A DNA stretch of 64,000 bases, taken from Achromobacter kerstersii (lineage in GTDB: Bacteria; Pseudomonadota; Gammaproteobacteria; Burkholderiales; Burkholderiaceae_B). Below, in pieces: positions 42,125-50,017 of the stretch; within the stretch, counting starts at the first letter, position 1; each line of letters opens with the position of its first letter. The position numbers and the translations under genes were made by a program. The stretch covers positions 372,001 to 436,000 of the forward strand of contig NZ_CADIJQ010000005.1 of assembly GCF_902859595.1 (NCBI RefSeq), given 5' to 3'. The notes beneath the pieces were generated by a model, which ran no database searches, was not told where the DNA came from, and worked only from the letters and a program-made list of their open reading frames with translations.

Positions 42125-44041
42125 TCAGTCGTGCGGCGCATTGCGCGATGATCGCTGATGCGCGGTCCCCCCTGCCGCACTCAGGTTGTACGCCGTATTG
42201 ACCAAGCCAATGTGCGAGAACCCTTGCGGGAAATTCCCGACCAAGCGCTTGCGCACCACGTCGTATTCTTCGGACAGCAACCCCAGGTCATTGCGTAGCG
42301 ACAGCAGGCGCCCAAACAATTGGTGCGCGTCGGCAAGCCGGCCTTGCATGATGTACGCATCGGCCAGCCAGAAGCTGCACGCCAAGAACACGCCTTCGTC
42401 ACCGGGCAGGCCGTCGTCACTGTGCTGCGTGGAATACCGCAGCAGCAGGCCATCGCGCAGCAGTTCGCGTTCGATGGCGTCCACAGTGCCGGTCACGCGC
42501 GGATCATCCGGCGGCAGAAAGCCCACTTGGGGAATCAGCAACAGGCTCGCGTCCAGCGCCGTGCCGCCGTAGTACTGCACGAAGGTGTTGCGCTGCGCGT
42601 CAAAGCCGTGCGTGCAGATGTCTTGGCGGATTTCGTCGGCCAGCGCACGCCAACGGTCTACCGGGCCTTCCAGGCCAAATCGTTCGCAGGATTTCACGGT
42701 GCGATCCAACGCCACCCAGCACATCAGCCGCGAATGCGTGAACGCGCGGCGGGGTCCGCGCACCTCCCAGATGCCGTGATCCGGCTCGCGCCACAAGTCC
42801 TCGAGCGCCGTGAGCAGCACTTTTTGCATGCGCCATGCTTCAGCCAGCGGCGCCAGATCGGCCACACGGCCAGCGTGCAGGGTTTCGATCAGTTCGCCAT
42901 ACACGTCCAGCTGCATTTGCCCGGCCGCGGCGTTGCCCACACGCACGGGCGCGCTGCCTTCATAACCAGGCAGCCAGGGAATGTCGTGTTCGGGCAGCCA
43001 GCGTTCGCCGGCAATGCCGTACATGATCTGCAACTGATTGGGGTGGCCCGCCGCGGCGCGCAGCAGCCATTGCCGCCAGGCCTCGGCCTCTTCACGATAC
43101 CCGGCGTTCAGCAGCGCGTACAAGGTCAGCGCCGAATCACGCAGCCAGCAGTGGCGATAGTCCCAATTGCGGCTGCCGCCCAGTTGCTCGGGCAGCGACG
43201 TGGTGGGTGCTGCGACGATACCGCCTGTGGGTTGAAACGTCAGCAGCTTGAGCGTGATCAGTGACCGCACTACCGCGTCGCGCCGCTCGCCGGGGCCGTT
43301 CTCCCAATGGCAGCGCTTGGCCCATTCATGCCACCACGCAATCGTGCGGTCCATGCTTTCCATGCGGTCTGGCACGAAATGCGGCATCTTGTGCGAGCGG
43401 TGATACGACAAGGTGAACGGCACGGTCTCGTTTTGCCGCACGGTGAAATCCGCCACGCTTTTCATGTCGCGGCCAACCAGCGGCACGGCCGTGTGCAGCT
43501 CGACGGCGTCGGGTCCGGCGATGGCGCTCAAACCGTAATCGCGCCGACGTACCCAAGGCACCGCCTGCCCGTAGTTGAAGCGCAGCGTCAGTTCCATATG
43601 CATGTCGACGTGGCCCCACTCGCCTTGCACGATACGCACCACGTCCACGCGTTCTTCATCGTCGCTAAGCGGCATGAAGTCGTAGACCCGCACGGCGCCG
43701 GTAGGCGTTTCATGGCGGGTTTCCAGCACGGCGGTTTCGGGCAGGTAGCGGCGGGTGGTGTTGCAGCCCGTATCAGAGCCCATATCGCAGCCCGTATCGC
43801 AGCCCGTGTTGTCGCCCGTGGGATGGTTCGTGGAATTGTCCGTGGGGTTTTCCACGGCAGGCGCCGTATTGCGCGGCGCAAGCAGCCAGCGTCCATGGCT
43901 GTCGTCGCCCAGCAAGGCGGCAAAGCAGGCGGGCGAATCGAAATGCGGCAGGCACAGCCAATCGATGGAGCCGTCGCGCGCAACCAGCGCCGCCGACAAC
44001 ATATTGCCGATCAAGCCGTAGTCTTCCAGGGGTTTGGACAT
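42125..44041 (-). CDS. glycoside hydrolase family 15 protein (glucoamylase/trehalase-like)
   Basis: 638 aa. KPLEDYGLIGNMLSAALVARDGSIDWLCLPHFDSPACFAALLGDD is the standard N-terminal beta-domain of bacterial GH15. The (alpha/alpha)6 barrel follows with GGSRNWDYRHCWLRDSALTLYALLNAG (substrate and acid site), and the C-terminal half has GFLPPDDPRVTGTVDAIERELLRDGLLLRY and DEGVFLACSFWLADAYIMQGR, where the second catalytic Glu lies. Cytoplasmic (no signal). Members hydrolyse trehalose or alpha-glucans to glucose. Residues about 64-96 are a Thr/Asn/Asp/Gly insertion with repeated CDTG/CDMG units. Six bp downstream of a glucose-dehydrogenase-like SDR. Confidence 0.92.
   Translation of the reverse strand: MSKPLEDYGLIGNMLSAALVARDGSIDWLCLPHFDSPACFAALLGDDSHGRWLLAPRNTAPAVENPTDNSTNHPTGDNTGCDTGCDMGSDTGCNTTRRYLPETAVLETRHETPTGAVRVYDFMPLSDDEERVDVVRIVQGEWGHVDMHMELTLRFNYGQAVPWVRRRDYGLSAIAGPDAVELHTAVPLVGRDMKSVADFTVRQNETVPFTLSYHRSHKMPHFVPDRMESMDRTIAWWHEWAKRCHWENGPGERRDAVVRSLITLKLLTFQPTGGIVAAPTTSLPEQLGGSRNWDYRHCWLRDSALTLYALLNAGYREEAEAWRQWLLRAAAGHPNQLQIMYGIAGERWLPEHDIPWLPGYEGSAPVRVGNAAAGQMQLDVYGELIETLHAGRVADLAPLAEAWRMQKVLLTALEDLWREPDHGIWEVRGPRRAFTHSRLMCWVALDRTVKSCERFGLEGPVDRWRALADEIRQDICTHGFDAQRNTFVQYYGGTALDASLLLIPQVGFLPPDDPRVTGTVDAIERELLRDGLLLRYSTQHSDDGLPGDEGVFLACSFWLADAYIMQGRLADAHQLFGRLLSLRNDLGLLSEEYDVVRKRLVGNFPQGFSHIGLVNTAYNLSAAGGTAHQRSSRNAPHD
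43754..43850 (-). repeat. in-frame 12-bp repeats coding a Cys/Asp/Thr/Gly insertion in the GH15 protein
   Basis: Units TGCGATACGGGC, TGCGATATGGGC, TCTGATACGGGC and TGCAACACC code C-D-T-G, C-D-M-G, S-D-T-G, C-N-T after an N/T/P-rich stretch. It interrupts the beta-domain of the enzyme between APRNTAPAVEN and RRYLPETAVLETR and looks like a recent tandem expansion. Confidence 0.75.
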
Positions 44042-44047
44042 ATGCGC

Positions 44048-44866
44048 TTAACCCGCGCCGCGAAATTCGGGGTACAGCGTCATGCCGCCATCGACGAACA
44101 AGGTCGACCCCGTGACGTAATCAGAATCGTCGCTGGCCAGCCACGCCACGGCGCGCGCCACGTCTTCCGGTTCGCCGATGCGTCCGTACGGAATCAGCTT
44201 GAGCAGCGACGCCAGGGCTTCCGGCGTGTTCCAGGCGGGAGCATTGATGGGCGTGCGGATGGCGCCGGGCGCAACGGAATTCACGCGTATCTTCATCGGC
44301 GCAAGCTCTTGCGCCAGCGACTGCATCAGCAGCGACACGCCGCCTTTCGAGGCCGCATAGTTGGATTGGAATGCCCACGGAATCACTTCGTGAACGGAGC
44401 TGATGAAGATGATTTTTCCGGCGGCGGCTTCGGCGGGCGGCTTCGGCGTGCGATTCAAAAACGCCCGTGCGGCCGCGCGTGCGCACAGAAACTGGCCGGT
44501 CAGATTGGTGTCAATCACCTTTTGCCACTGGGCCAGCGTCATGTCCTGGATGGGAGCAGGCTGCTCGATGCCCGCGTTGTTGACCAGGATGTCGATGTCT
44601 TGAAAGTGATTGCTTGCCGCGCGGAACAATTGCTCGACATCGTCTTCGCGGCTGATGTCGGCGGCGATTGCAACGGCTTGTCCGCCTGCGTTGGTGATGT
44701 CCTGCACGACGGCATGGCCGCGTTGTTCGGAGTCTTGGTTGGGGCGATGGTTGACGACCACTTTCGCGCCAGCCCGCGCGAGTTCCAGCGCCACGCCGCG
44801 CCCAATGCCTGAATTGGCGCCGGTGACGATGGCCACACGCCCGGATAAGTCCACTGCATGCCGCAT
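44048..44866 (-). CDS. SDR family protein, glucose 1-dehydrogenase-like
   Basis: 272 aa. TGANSGIGRGVALELARAGAKVVVNHRP gives the TGxxxGIG loop, with the NHRP basic patch pointing to NADP(H); NNAGIEQPAPIQ; catalytic ISSVHEVIPWAFQSNYAASKGG (Ser, Tyr, Lys); PYGRIGEPEDVARAVAWLASDDSDYVTGSTLFVDGGMTLYPEFRGAG at the end is very close to Bacillus-type glucose 1-dehydrogenases. Co-transcribed with the GH15 gene 6 bp downstream, so the pair would release glucose and oxidise it to gluconolactone, producing NAD(P)H; common in stress-resistance gene sets of soil betaproteobacteria. Confidence 0.9.
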   Translation of the reverse strand: MRHAVDLSGRVAIVTGANSGIGRGVALELARAGAKVVVNHRPNQDSEQRGHAVVQDITNAGGQAVAIAADISREDDVEQLFRAASNHFQDIDILVNNAGIEQPAPIQDMTLAQWQKVIDTNLTGQFLCARAAARAFLNRTPKPPAEAAAGKIIFISSVHEVIPWAFQSNYAASKGGVSLLMQSLAQELAPMKIRVNSVAPGAIRTPINAPAWNTPEALASLLKLIPYGRIGEPEDVARAVAWLASDDSDYVTGSTLFVDGGMTLYPEFRGAG

Positions 44867-45063
44867 GCTGCTCTCTCCTTGCGGCGAGCCGATCCGGGGC
44901 GATGGCCGTGCGGATCTTGTCGCGCCGCGTTCGATAGCGAAAGTTCAGCTTAGTCCCGAACGCGTGCGGCTTCAACCTTCGGCTTCAAGCCTTCTCCCGC
45001 CGCCGTGCTCCGGCGCTTCGGCTCAGCTGACGTACCAGCCGCTGTTGTCGATACCCAACCCCA

Positions 45064-45540
45064 TCAATAACAACCCGCAGGCAAGATGTCGTCCAGGTAA
45101 GCGCCCGGATTCGGTTCTGCCGTGAGCATGTGCCGCACCCATGCATCGCGCTCGTGCGCCGTGATGACTAGTTCCCAGACGCAGGCAAGTGCCGGCGCAT
45201 GGACGGGCGTGAAAACTTCGGGTCGCTCCAGCGGCGCCGATAGCATGCACTGGCACACGATGCCGCCTGAGATCCACCAGTCCACCAGCAACCACACGGC
45301 TTCTTCGCCGACGTGGACGATGCAGAATCCCAGGCCATGGCTGCGCTCGTCAAGAGCAGGTTCGGTTAGCACTTCCACCATCGCAGCACGCACCGAGGCG
45401 AGCACCTTATCGGCCAGCACGACTGAACCCGCATCGATATCGCGATGAATACCGTAGACCTTGATGGCATGACCGGCGCCGCGCCAGATTTCAAGGGGTG
45501 CGATGCGGCGGGGAGCGTAGGGTTCGGGAGCAAGGCTCAT
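45064..45540 (-). CDS. hypothetical protein, 158 aa
   Basis: From the ATG at 45540, which overlaps the gph stop (ATGA). Soluble, no signal. EPYAPRRIAPLEIWRGAGHAIKVYGIHRDIDAGSVVLADKVLASVRAAMVEVLTEPAL, then HGLGFCIVHVGEEAVWLLVDWWISGGIVCQCMLSAPLERPEVFTPVH and CVWELVITAHERDAWVRHMLTAEPNPGAYLDDILPAG. No family recognised with certainty; the layout (short N-terminal tag, mixed alpha/beta, W-rich middle) is like small conserved proteins annotated as isochorismatase-neighbour hypotheticals. Third gene of an operon with a membrane protein and gph. Confidence 0.75.
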   Translation of the reverse strand: MSLAPEPYAPRRIAPLEIWRGAGHAIKVYGIHRDIDAGSVVLADKVLASVRAAMVEVLTEPALDERSHGLGFCIVHVGEEAVWLLVDWWISGGIVCQCMLSAPLERPEVFTPVHAPALACVWELVITAHERDAWVRHMLTAEPNPGAYLDDILPAGCY

Positions 45541-46229
45541 TTCAGCAAGCTCGCGCACGCGTCGACCAAATCGTCGAAATGATGGAGCAGAACGTCCGGC
45601 GCGAGTTCCGCAGCCGGAACGTCGGAGTAGCCGAAATCGACCAGAATCAACGGCGTGCCGGCAGCCCGCGCCGCGCCGGCGTCGGTGTCGGCGTCGCCCA
45701 CCATGACGGTGCGGGCCAGATCGCCGCCCACCGCCTGGACCGCTTCGATCAGATGGGCGGGGTCGGGTTTGGCTGCGGTGACGGCGTCGATGCCGACGAC
45801 GCCGTCGAACCATTGCGCCATGCTCAGTTTGCTCAGCAGTGTTCGCGACAAGCCGGTGGGTTTGTTGGTGCAGACGACGAGCGTTGCGCCGCGGTCCTTC
45901 AGCACTTTCAACGCATCGACGACGCCGGGAAAGGGCCGGGTTTCGTCGGCGATATGCGCGCTGTAGTGGCTGATGAAGCGGCCGAAGAGCGCGGCGGTAC
46001 GGGCGGCAGGGTCTTGTTCGCCTGCCGCCGCAAGGCCGGTTTGCAGCAGCCAGCGGGCACCACGGCTGACGAAGGGCCGGCCGGCTTCATAGGCCAGAGG
46101 CGGGTAGCCCTCGGCGGTCAGAATGGCATTCACGGCGCCGATCAGGTCGGGGGCCGATTCGACCAACGTGCCGTCAAGATCGAAGGCGATGGTGGCGCCG
46201 TCCAGTGCGTTGAGATCCGTCGTCATCAT
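45537..46229 (-). CDS. gph: phosphoglycolate phosphatase-like HAD hydrolase
   Basis: 230 aa from the first of two adjacent ATG codons (46229); TGA of the upstream gene overlaps. HAD motif I FDLDGTLVESAPDL (nucleophile D17, acid D19), motif II VCTNKPTGLS, motif III with K in VTAAKPDPAHL and motif IV MVGDADTDAGAARAAGTPLILVDFGYSD. The cap and length are those of Gph, which removes phosphate from 2-phosphoglycolate formed in DNA repair or oxygenation. Second gene of a three-gene, tightly overlapping operon. Confidence 0.9.
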   Translation of the reverse strand: MMTTDLNALDGATIAFDLDGTLVESAPDLIGAVNAILTAEGYPPLAYEAGRPFVSRGARWLLQTGLAAAGEQDPAARTAALFGRFISHYSAHIADETRPFPGVVDALKVLKDRGATLVVCTNKPTGLSRTLLSKLSMAQWFDGVVGIDAVTAAKPDPAHLIEAVQAVGGDLARTVMVGDADTDAGAARAAGTPLILVDFGYSDVPAAELAPDVLLHHFDDLVDACASLLK

Positions 46230-47020
46230 GTTCCTTCGTGCGCCTCGCCGACAGAATCGCGATACGCCACCGCGTACATCGCCGTCACCACGAACATGAT
46301 CGGGACGCAGAGCAACACGCTTAGTGCGGCCATCGGCCAGTGTTCGGTTTCGAAGGCACCGTAGGTCAACGGTTCGAGGTTGATGGCGGCAAAGCTGGTC
46401 ATCGCGATCAGTGCGAGCAGACACACCATCAATGGCCAACGCGGATAGTGCATCGGGGCACGTACACCGCCAGTGCCGGCCTCGTCAGCGCGTATCCCAC
46501 CCAATCCATACTCCCCTGTTACCGCAGCGCGTGACAGGCTCACGCCGTACACGGCAAGCGCGTACAACACCGGCAGCCAGATCACCGCTAGCGCGGCGAG
46601 CAATGCGGCATAGAAGCGTCCGTCGGACGGTGCGTCCAGCAACATGTAGACCGCATACGGCAGGTCGCCGGTTGCGCGCGCCAGGGCCGTGATGACGATG
46701 GCGATTGCGCTCAGCAGAACCAGGTACCGCGCCTCGCCCGAGCCGCCACGCGCCGCGGGCAAGCGGCTGGCCTCGCCCGCGGCAGCAATCCGGTGCCAGG
46801 CGTACGTCATGCGGGCAAACGCGATCAGGTTGATCAGGGCCAGCGCGGCCCACAGCAAATCCGATGGCTGGTTCAAGCGTGAAAACGTCAACGCAAACGG
46901 CAGCGTTAACGTGAACGCGGCCAACGACCAGGGCGCTGCGGCCAGCATGGCGCGGCCCTGGCGGCGGAGGACGCTGGCGGTTGCCGCCACAAGACGGCCG
47001 GCCCCAAGTTTGATCGACAC
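46226..47020 (-). CDS. hypothetical membrane protein, six predicted helices
   Basis: 264 aa from a GTG at 47020 behind AGGAAT. Hydrophobic spans at about 28-48, 55-75, 95-115, 125-150, 190-215 and 230-255; a hydrophilic Ala/Gly-rich loop near residues 165-190 (YGLGGIRADEAGTGGVRAP). No family recognised. It is divergent (75 bp) from a degenerate ABC ATPase that lacks a permease. It is tempting to pair them as a non-canonical transporter, but there is no sequence evidence beyond proximity. First gene of the gph operon. Confidence 0.8.
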   Translation of the reverse strand: MSIKLGAGRLVAATASVLRRQGRAMLAAAPWSLAAFTLTLPFALTFSRLNQPSDLLWAALALINLIAFARMTYAWHRIAAAGEASRLPAARGGSGEARYLVLLSAIAIVITALARATGDLPYAVYMLLDAPSDGRFYAALLAALAVIWLPVLYALAVYGVSLSRAAVTGEYGLGGIRADEAGTGGVRAPMHYPRWPLMVCLLALIAMTSFAAINLEPLTYGAFETEHWPMAALSVLLCVPIMFVVTAMYAVAYRDSVGEAHEGT

Positions 47021-47095
47021 AAGATTCCTTTTTTTTGGAAAAAAATGGCGGGTTGTTTATACCGCAGCCCCCGCTTTCCTGCGTAAACTTCGGGC

Positions 47096-47710
47096 ATGCT
47101 ACGCATCGACAATCTCAGCAAACGCTACGGCGACTATCTCGTCTTCCAAGGCCTGACGCATACGTTCACGCCGGGATGCGTGGCGCTATGCGAAGAAGAC
47201 AGCACCGGCAAATCCAGCTTGCTGGGCATCATCGCGGGCGCGGTGGCGCCGGATGACGGCGACGTCTGGATCGACGGACATTCGCTCGCCCACGCACCGC
47301 AACAAGCCCGGGCCCGTCTGGCCTATGTGCCCGACAATTGCCTGGCGTTTCCCACCCTGACCGGGCGTGAGCTGCTGCGGCAAGTGGCTGACGAAAAGCA
47401 CGTGCCGCTTGATGCTGCTGTGCTTGACCTTGCGTATCGTCTGGGCCTGGAGCCGCATCTGGACAAGCGTTTCGAACAGATGTCGACCGGTACGCGCCGC
47501 AAGGTGTATCTGACGGCCGCGGCGCTGGGGAATCCCGCGGTTGTCATCGCGGATGGCCCCAGCAGCGGCCTGGATGCGCAGGCCCGCGCCGTGCTGGCCG
47601 ACGTGTTCAAGACCTGGGCGCAGGACCGCGTTGTGCTGTTCGCCAGCTACGACGCCGAACTTGTCGAGGCCTGTGGCGCCAGCACGGTCAACGTGGCGGA
47701 CTTGCGCTGA
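47096..47710 (+). CDS. ABC-type ATPase with degenerate active site (orphan)
   Basis: 204 aa with a clear ABC fold (MLRIDNLSKRYGDYLVFQGL start; DGDVWIDGHSLAHAP). Every key position is altered except the P-loop GKS: Walker A is CEEDSTGKSS (canonical Gly33 is Glu), the Q-loop Gln is Asp (YVPDN, D80), the signature is MSTGTRRK instead of LSGGQ, the Walker B catalytic Glu is Gly (VIADGPSSGLD, G154) and the H-loop His is Tyr (FASYD, Y185). It may bind but hardly hydrolyse ATP. No permease gene is adjacent; a six-helix protein of unknown family is divergent. The frame is intact over its whole length, with normal codon use, so it is not an obvious pseudogene. Confidence 0.88.
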   Translation: MLRIDNLSKRYGDYLVFQGLTHTFTPGCVALCEEDSTGKSSLLGIIAGAVAPDDGDVWIDGHSLAHAPQQARARLAYVPDNCLAFPTLTGRELLRQVADEKHVPLDAAVLDLAYRLGLEPHLDKRFEQMSTGTRRKVYLTAAALGNPAVVIADGPSSGLDAQARAVLADVFKTWAQDRVVLFASYDAELVEACGASTVNVADLR

Positions 47711-48185
47711 CGTTGCGCCAGCTGGGAATCTCATATTCATAGGACGCCGCTTCCAGCGTCTCGTACTGCTTGAACCATGGGGCGACGTGCGGGTCGATAT
47801 CGGCCGCCAACGTTGCCAGCCACGCCGCCAGTTCTTCCTCTGAGGTCAGCGTAATCAGCGCGCCGCTGGCAAAGCTGTTGTCGTCCACCAGACCTTGATT
47901 CGGCACCAGGTAGGCACGCCGATACAAGCGGCCTTTGTCCCAGATTTCGGTGGGCACATACACCGGCCATTCCCGCTCATAAGGCACGGACACGTACAGA
48001 CCCAGCGACACCCGCTGCCGGTTCTCAAACGAGTCCTTGTAGCGGATCAGCTCCACGCCTTGCTCGACGTCGCCCACCTTGCGCCACAGGCAGCGCTTGC
48101 GCTTCTTGCGCCAGCCGGCAAAGGCGGGATGCGGCCGCAGCGTTTCCATAAAGCCGTTTTCGATGGGCTCGAAGTCGATAGGCAT
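47688..48185 (-). CDS. hypothetical protein, 165 aa (possibly DUF4304-like)
   Basis: From the ATG at 48185. Soluble: DFEPIENGFMETLRPHPAFAGWRKKRKRCLWRKVGDVEQGVELIRYKDSFENRQRVSLGLYVSVPY, then EIWDKGRLYRRAYLVPNQGLVDDNSFASGALITLTSEEELAAWLATLAADIDPHVAPWFKQY. The pattern (basic W-R turn, amphipathic strands, then a helical end) reminds me of DUF4304-type proteins, which include predicted immunity proteins, but I cannot confirm it. The 3' end overlaps the 3' end of the ABC ATPase by 23 bp on the other strand. Confidence 0.7.
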   Translation of the reverse strand: MPIDFEPIENGFMETLRPHPAFAGWRKKRKRCLWRKVGDVEQGVELIRYKDSFENRQRVSLGLYVSVPYEREWPVYVPTEIWDKGRLYRRAYLVPNQGLVDDNSFASGALITLTSEEELAAWLATLAADIDPHVAPWFKQYETLEAASYEYEIPSWRNVSASPPR

Positions 48186-48389
48186 GTGAGCGTCTGATGG
48201 GTTTTCTTGCGCGACATTCAACACGGAACTCGCCCATCGTGCGTGGCAAAACATGACAAATGCAACGATTTCCTGGCGCGCTGGCGCACTGGCGGCATCG
48301 CGATATCATGGCCGGGCCGTTTTTTCTGCGAGGCCGCGCTGGCACGCCCTCGCCGTCCATCCTTGAATCAGAAAAAGGAAAGAAGAACG

Positions 48390-49460
48390 ATGTCGCTTGT
48401 TCCCGTGCTCGCCCGAGTTTGCCTGATTGGACTTTTCACTCCTGCGGTCGCCCTTGCGCTGTCGCCGCCCGACCCCGAATGGGTCGCGAAAGTGGCCGAA
48501 GCAACGGAGCGGCAACGGTCGAGCTTCGATAACTCGATTGGCAGTCTTGTGCGCGACGGCATGGCTTTGTTGGTGATTCCGACCATCAACCTTGATGCGG
48601 GGGGGCCGCGTAATTTCGACGACGCAGCCACGCGTGAGAAGTTTCTGCGCCAGCAAAGCCTGATGATGCGTTGGAATAATAAGACCGAGCGCGACTATGC
48701 CATCACCGCCGGCCATGGCAAACACAAGTTCGATCACTTCGACCTTGGGCCTCGGTTCCAAACACCGAATGGCGCGATCACATATCAGGTGATTCCCGTG
48801 TGGCCGGGCGAATACCGTCTCAACGTCATCACTTATCGTCAGCCAGGAGCCACGACTCCCAACGGGACGCGGAGTTGGACAATAGATGAGGCGTTGGAAG
48901 AAGTCGGCGTGTCTACGCTGATCGAGACGACGGATATCGGCTACAAGAAAACGGGTCCGTGGCCGCAGTACGAGAAAGCAACCGATGACGGATTGGGCGA
49001 GGGTTGCGAAGTGGTAGTACGTCTGGGGGGCGGCTGCGATGAAGCCGCTCGTGAATTCCGGTGGCAGCGCAGCGCCCAGCGCGGCGTCGAGGCCGGCACG
49101 GCCGAGGAGCTAGAGGTGCGAGGCATGACTGTGCAACTGCACTTTGCTCCGATCGCGTCAATCACCTTGAAAGAAGGCGAGGTCGTGTTGACCGATGGTT
49201 TCGTACTGATGGACGACCAACCCGTGCTGAACATGGACAAGTGCCAGAAAACCGCGCGTGACACGATGTGCCTGATTCAGTCACTGACCGTGCAGCGCTT
49301 GCCCGCCAGCATCGAGAATTTTCGTCAGGCGCCCAGCGCCACGAGTTTCAAGATGCCCAAGATGGATGAGTTGCTGCGCGGCATGGTCTACAGAAAGCCA
49401 ACCGTATACGGAAAGCCGATAGACAAGGCGTCGCCAAACGTGATCGAGGCATTCCGATAG
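48390..49460 (+). CDS. exported hypothetical protein, 356 aa
   Basis: From the ATG at 48390 behind AAAAAGGAAAGAAG. Signal peptide SLVPVLARVCLIGLFTPAVALA, then a mature protein of about 330 residues with no membrane span: SPPDPEWVAKVAEATERQRSSF, VIPTINLDAGGPRNFDDAATREKF, ITYQVIPVWPGEYRLNVITYRQPG, GLGEGCEVVVRLGGGCDEAAREF, MTVQLHFAPIASITLKEGEVVLTDGFVLM and two late cysteines in MDKCQKTARDTMCLIQ. Beta-rich and probably disulphide-bonded in the periplasm. No family recognised. Start context and length suggest a genuine gene; the frame upstream of 48390 overlaps other genes. Confidence 0.8.
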   Translation: MSLVPVLARVCLIGLFTPAVALALSPPDPEWVAKVAEATERQRSSFDNSIGSLVRDGMALLVIPTINLDAGGPRNFDDAATREKFLRQQSLMMRWNNKTERDYAITAGHGKHKFDHFDLGPRFQTPNGAITYQVIPVWPGEYRLNVITYRQPGATTPNGTRSWTIDEALEEVGVSTLIETTDIGYKKTGPWPQYEKATDDGLGEGCEVVVRLGGGCDEAAREFRWQRSAQRGVEAGTAEELEVRGMTVQLHFAPIASITLKEGEVVLTDGFVLMDDQPVLNMDKCQKTARDTMCLIQSLTVQRLPASIENFRQAPSATSFKMPKMDELLRGMVYRKPTVYGKPIDKASPNVIEAFR

Positions 49461-49512
49461 CCAGGCTTGGAGGGGTAATGGGTTACGCGCGGGTTACGCC
49501 CCTACCCCATCG

Positions 49513-49887
49513 TCACGCCACCCCACCAAACCGCTTATCCAGATACGCAATGATCTCGTTGGATTCATACATCCAGCGCGTGCCGTCCGCGTCGTCGATC
49601 CGCAGGCAAGGCACTTTCACCTTGCCGCCGCCCGTCAGCAATTGCTCACGCGCTTGCGGATCATTCTTGGCGTCGCGCAGCGCGACCGGCACATTCAGGC
49701 GATGCATTGCGCGACGCGTCTTCACGCAGAACGGGCAGGCATTGAATTGATAGAGCGCGAGCGCGGCGGCGTCTTTATTGACCGCCGCCTGGCCTTGTGC
49801 CGAGCGCTTCTGCGGGCGCGGGCGCGTCAACGCGTCGCCCAGCACAATCAACTGACCCAGGCCGACACGTAGGGCTTTCACAAACAT
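49513..49887 (-). CDS. glutaredoxin/GST-N-like protein
   Basis: 124 aa. Residues 40-124 form a thioredoxin-fold domain: ALYQFNACPFCVKTRRAMHRLNVPVALRDAKNDPQAREQLLTGGGKVKVPCLRIDDADGTRWMYESNEIIAYLDKRF. The CPFC active site (C51, C54), the VPCL cis-proline loop and the ESNEIIAYL glutathione site identify it as a dithiol glutaredoxin or GST-N protein. The first 38 residues (KALRVGLGQLIVLGDALTRPRPQKRS) are hydrophobic then basic and could be a membrane-tether. Reduces disulphides with glutathione. Stands alone. Confidence 0.9.
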   Translation of the reverse strand: MFVKALRVGLGQLIVLGDALTRPRPQKRSAQGQAAVNKDAAALALYQFNACPFCVKTRRAMHRLNVPVALRDAKNDPQAREQLLTGGGKVKVPCLRIDDADGTRWMYESNEIIAYLDKRFGGVA

Positions 49888-49933
49888 GGTGGGGGACTCG
49901 AAAGGAAGAAAGAGGCAGCCAGTCTACCCTGTG

Positions 49934-50017
49934 TGCCTTCAGCCCTGTGACCTCAAGCCGATGACTTCAAGCCCATGACCTCAAGCCGATGGCTTCACGC
50001 CCATGGCTTCACGCCTG
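49934..50017 (-). repeat. 14-bp tandem repeat x6, one TGA per unit, at the MFS gene 3' end
   Basis: On the minus strand six 14-bp units follow one another, with cores GCGTGAAGCCAT, GCGTGAAGCCAT, GCTTGAGGTCAT, GCTTGAAGTCAT, GCTTGAGGTCAC and GGCTGAAGGCAC. The first TGA (50009-50011) is the stop of the MFS gene; the others follow every 14 bp. As 14 is not a multiple of three, the TGAs fall in frames 0, 2, 1, 0, 2, 1 and close every frame twice. TGA is kept in all six units while neighbours vary. Confidence 0.9.

Noticed and set aside
49461-49512. A further stop-bearing repeat between the exported hypothetical and the glutaredoxin gene (GGGTTACGC twice)
   Set aside because: Two short copies only, with no regular period; may be related to the other arrays but the evidence is too thin.
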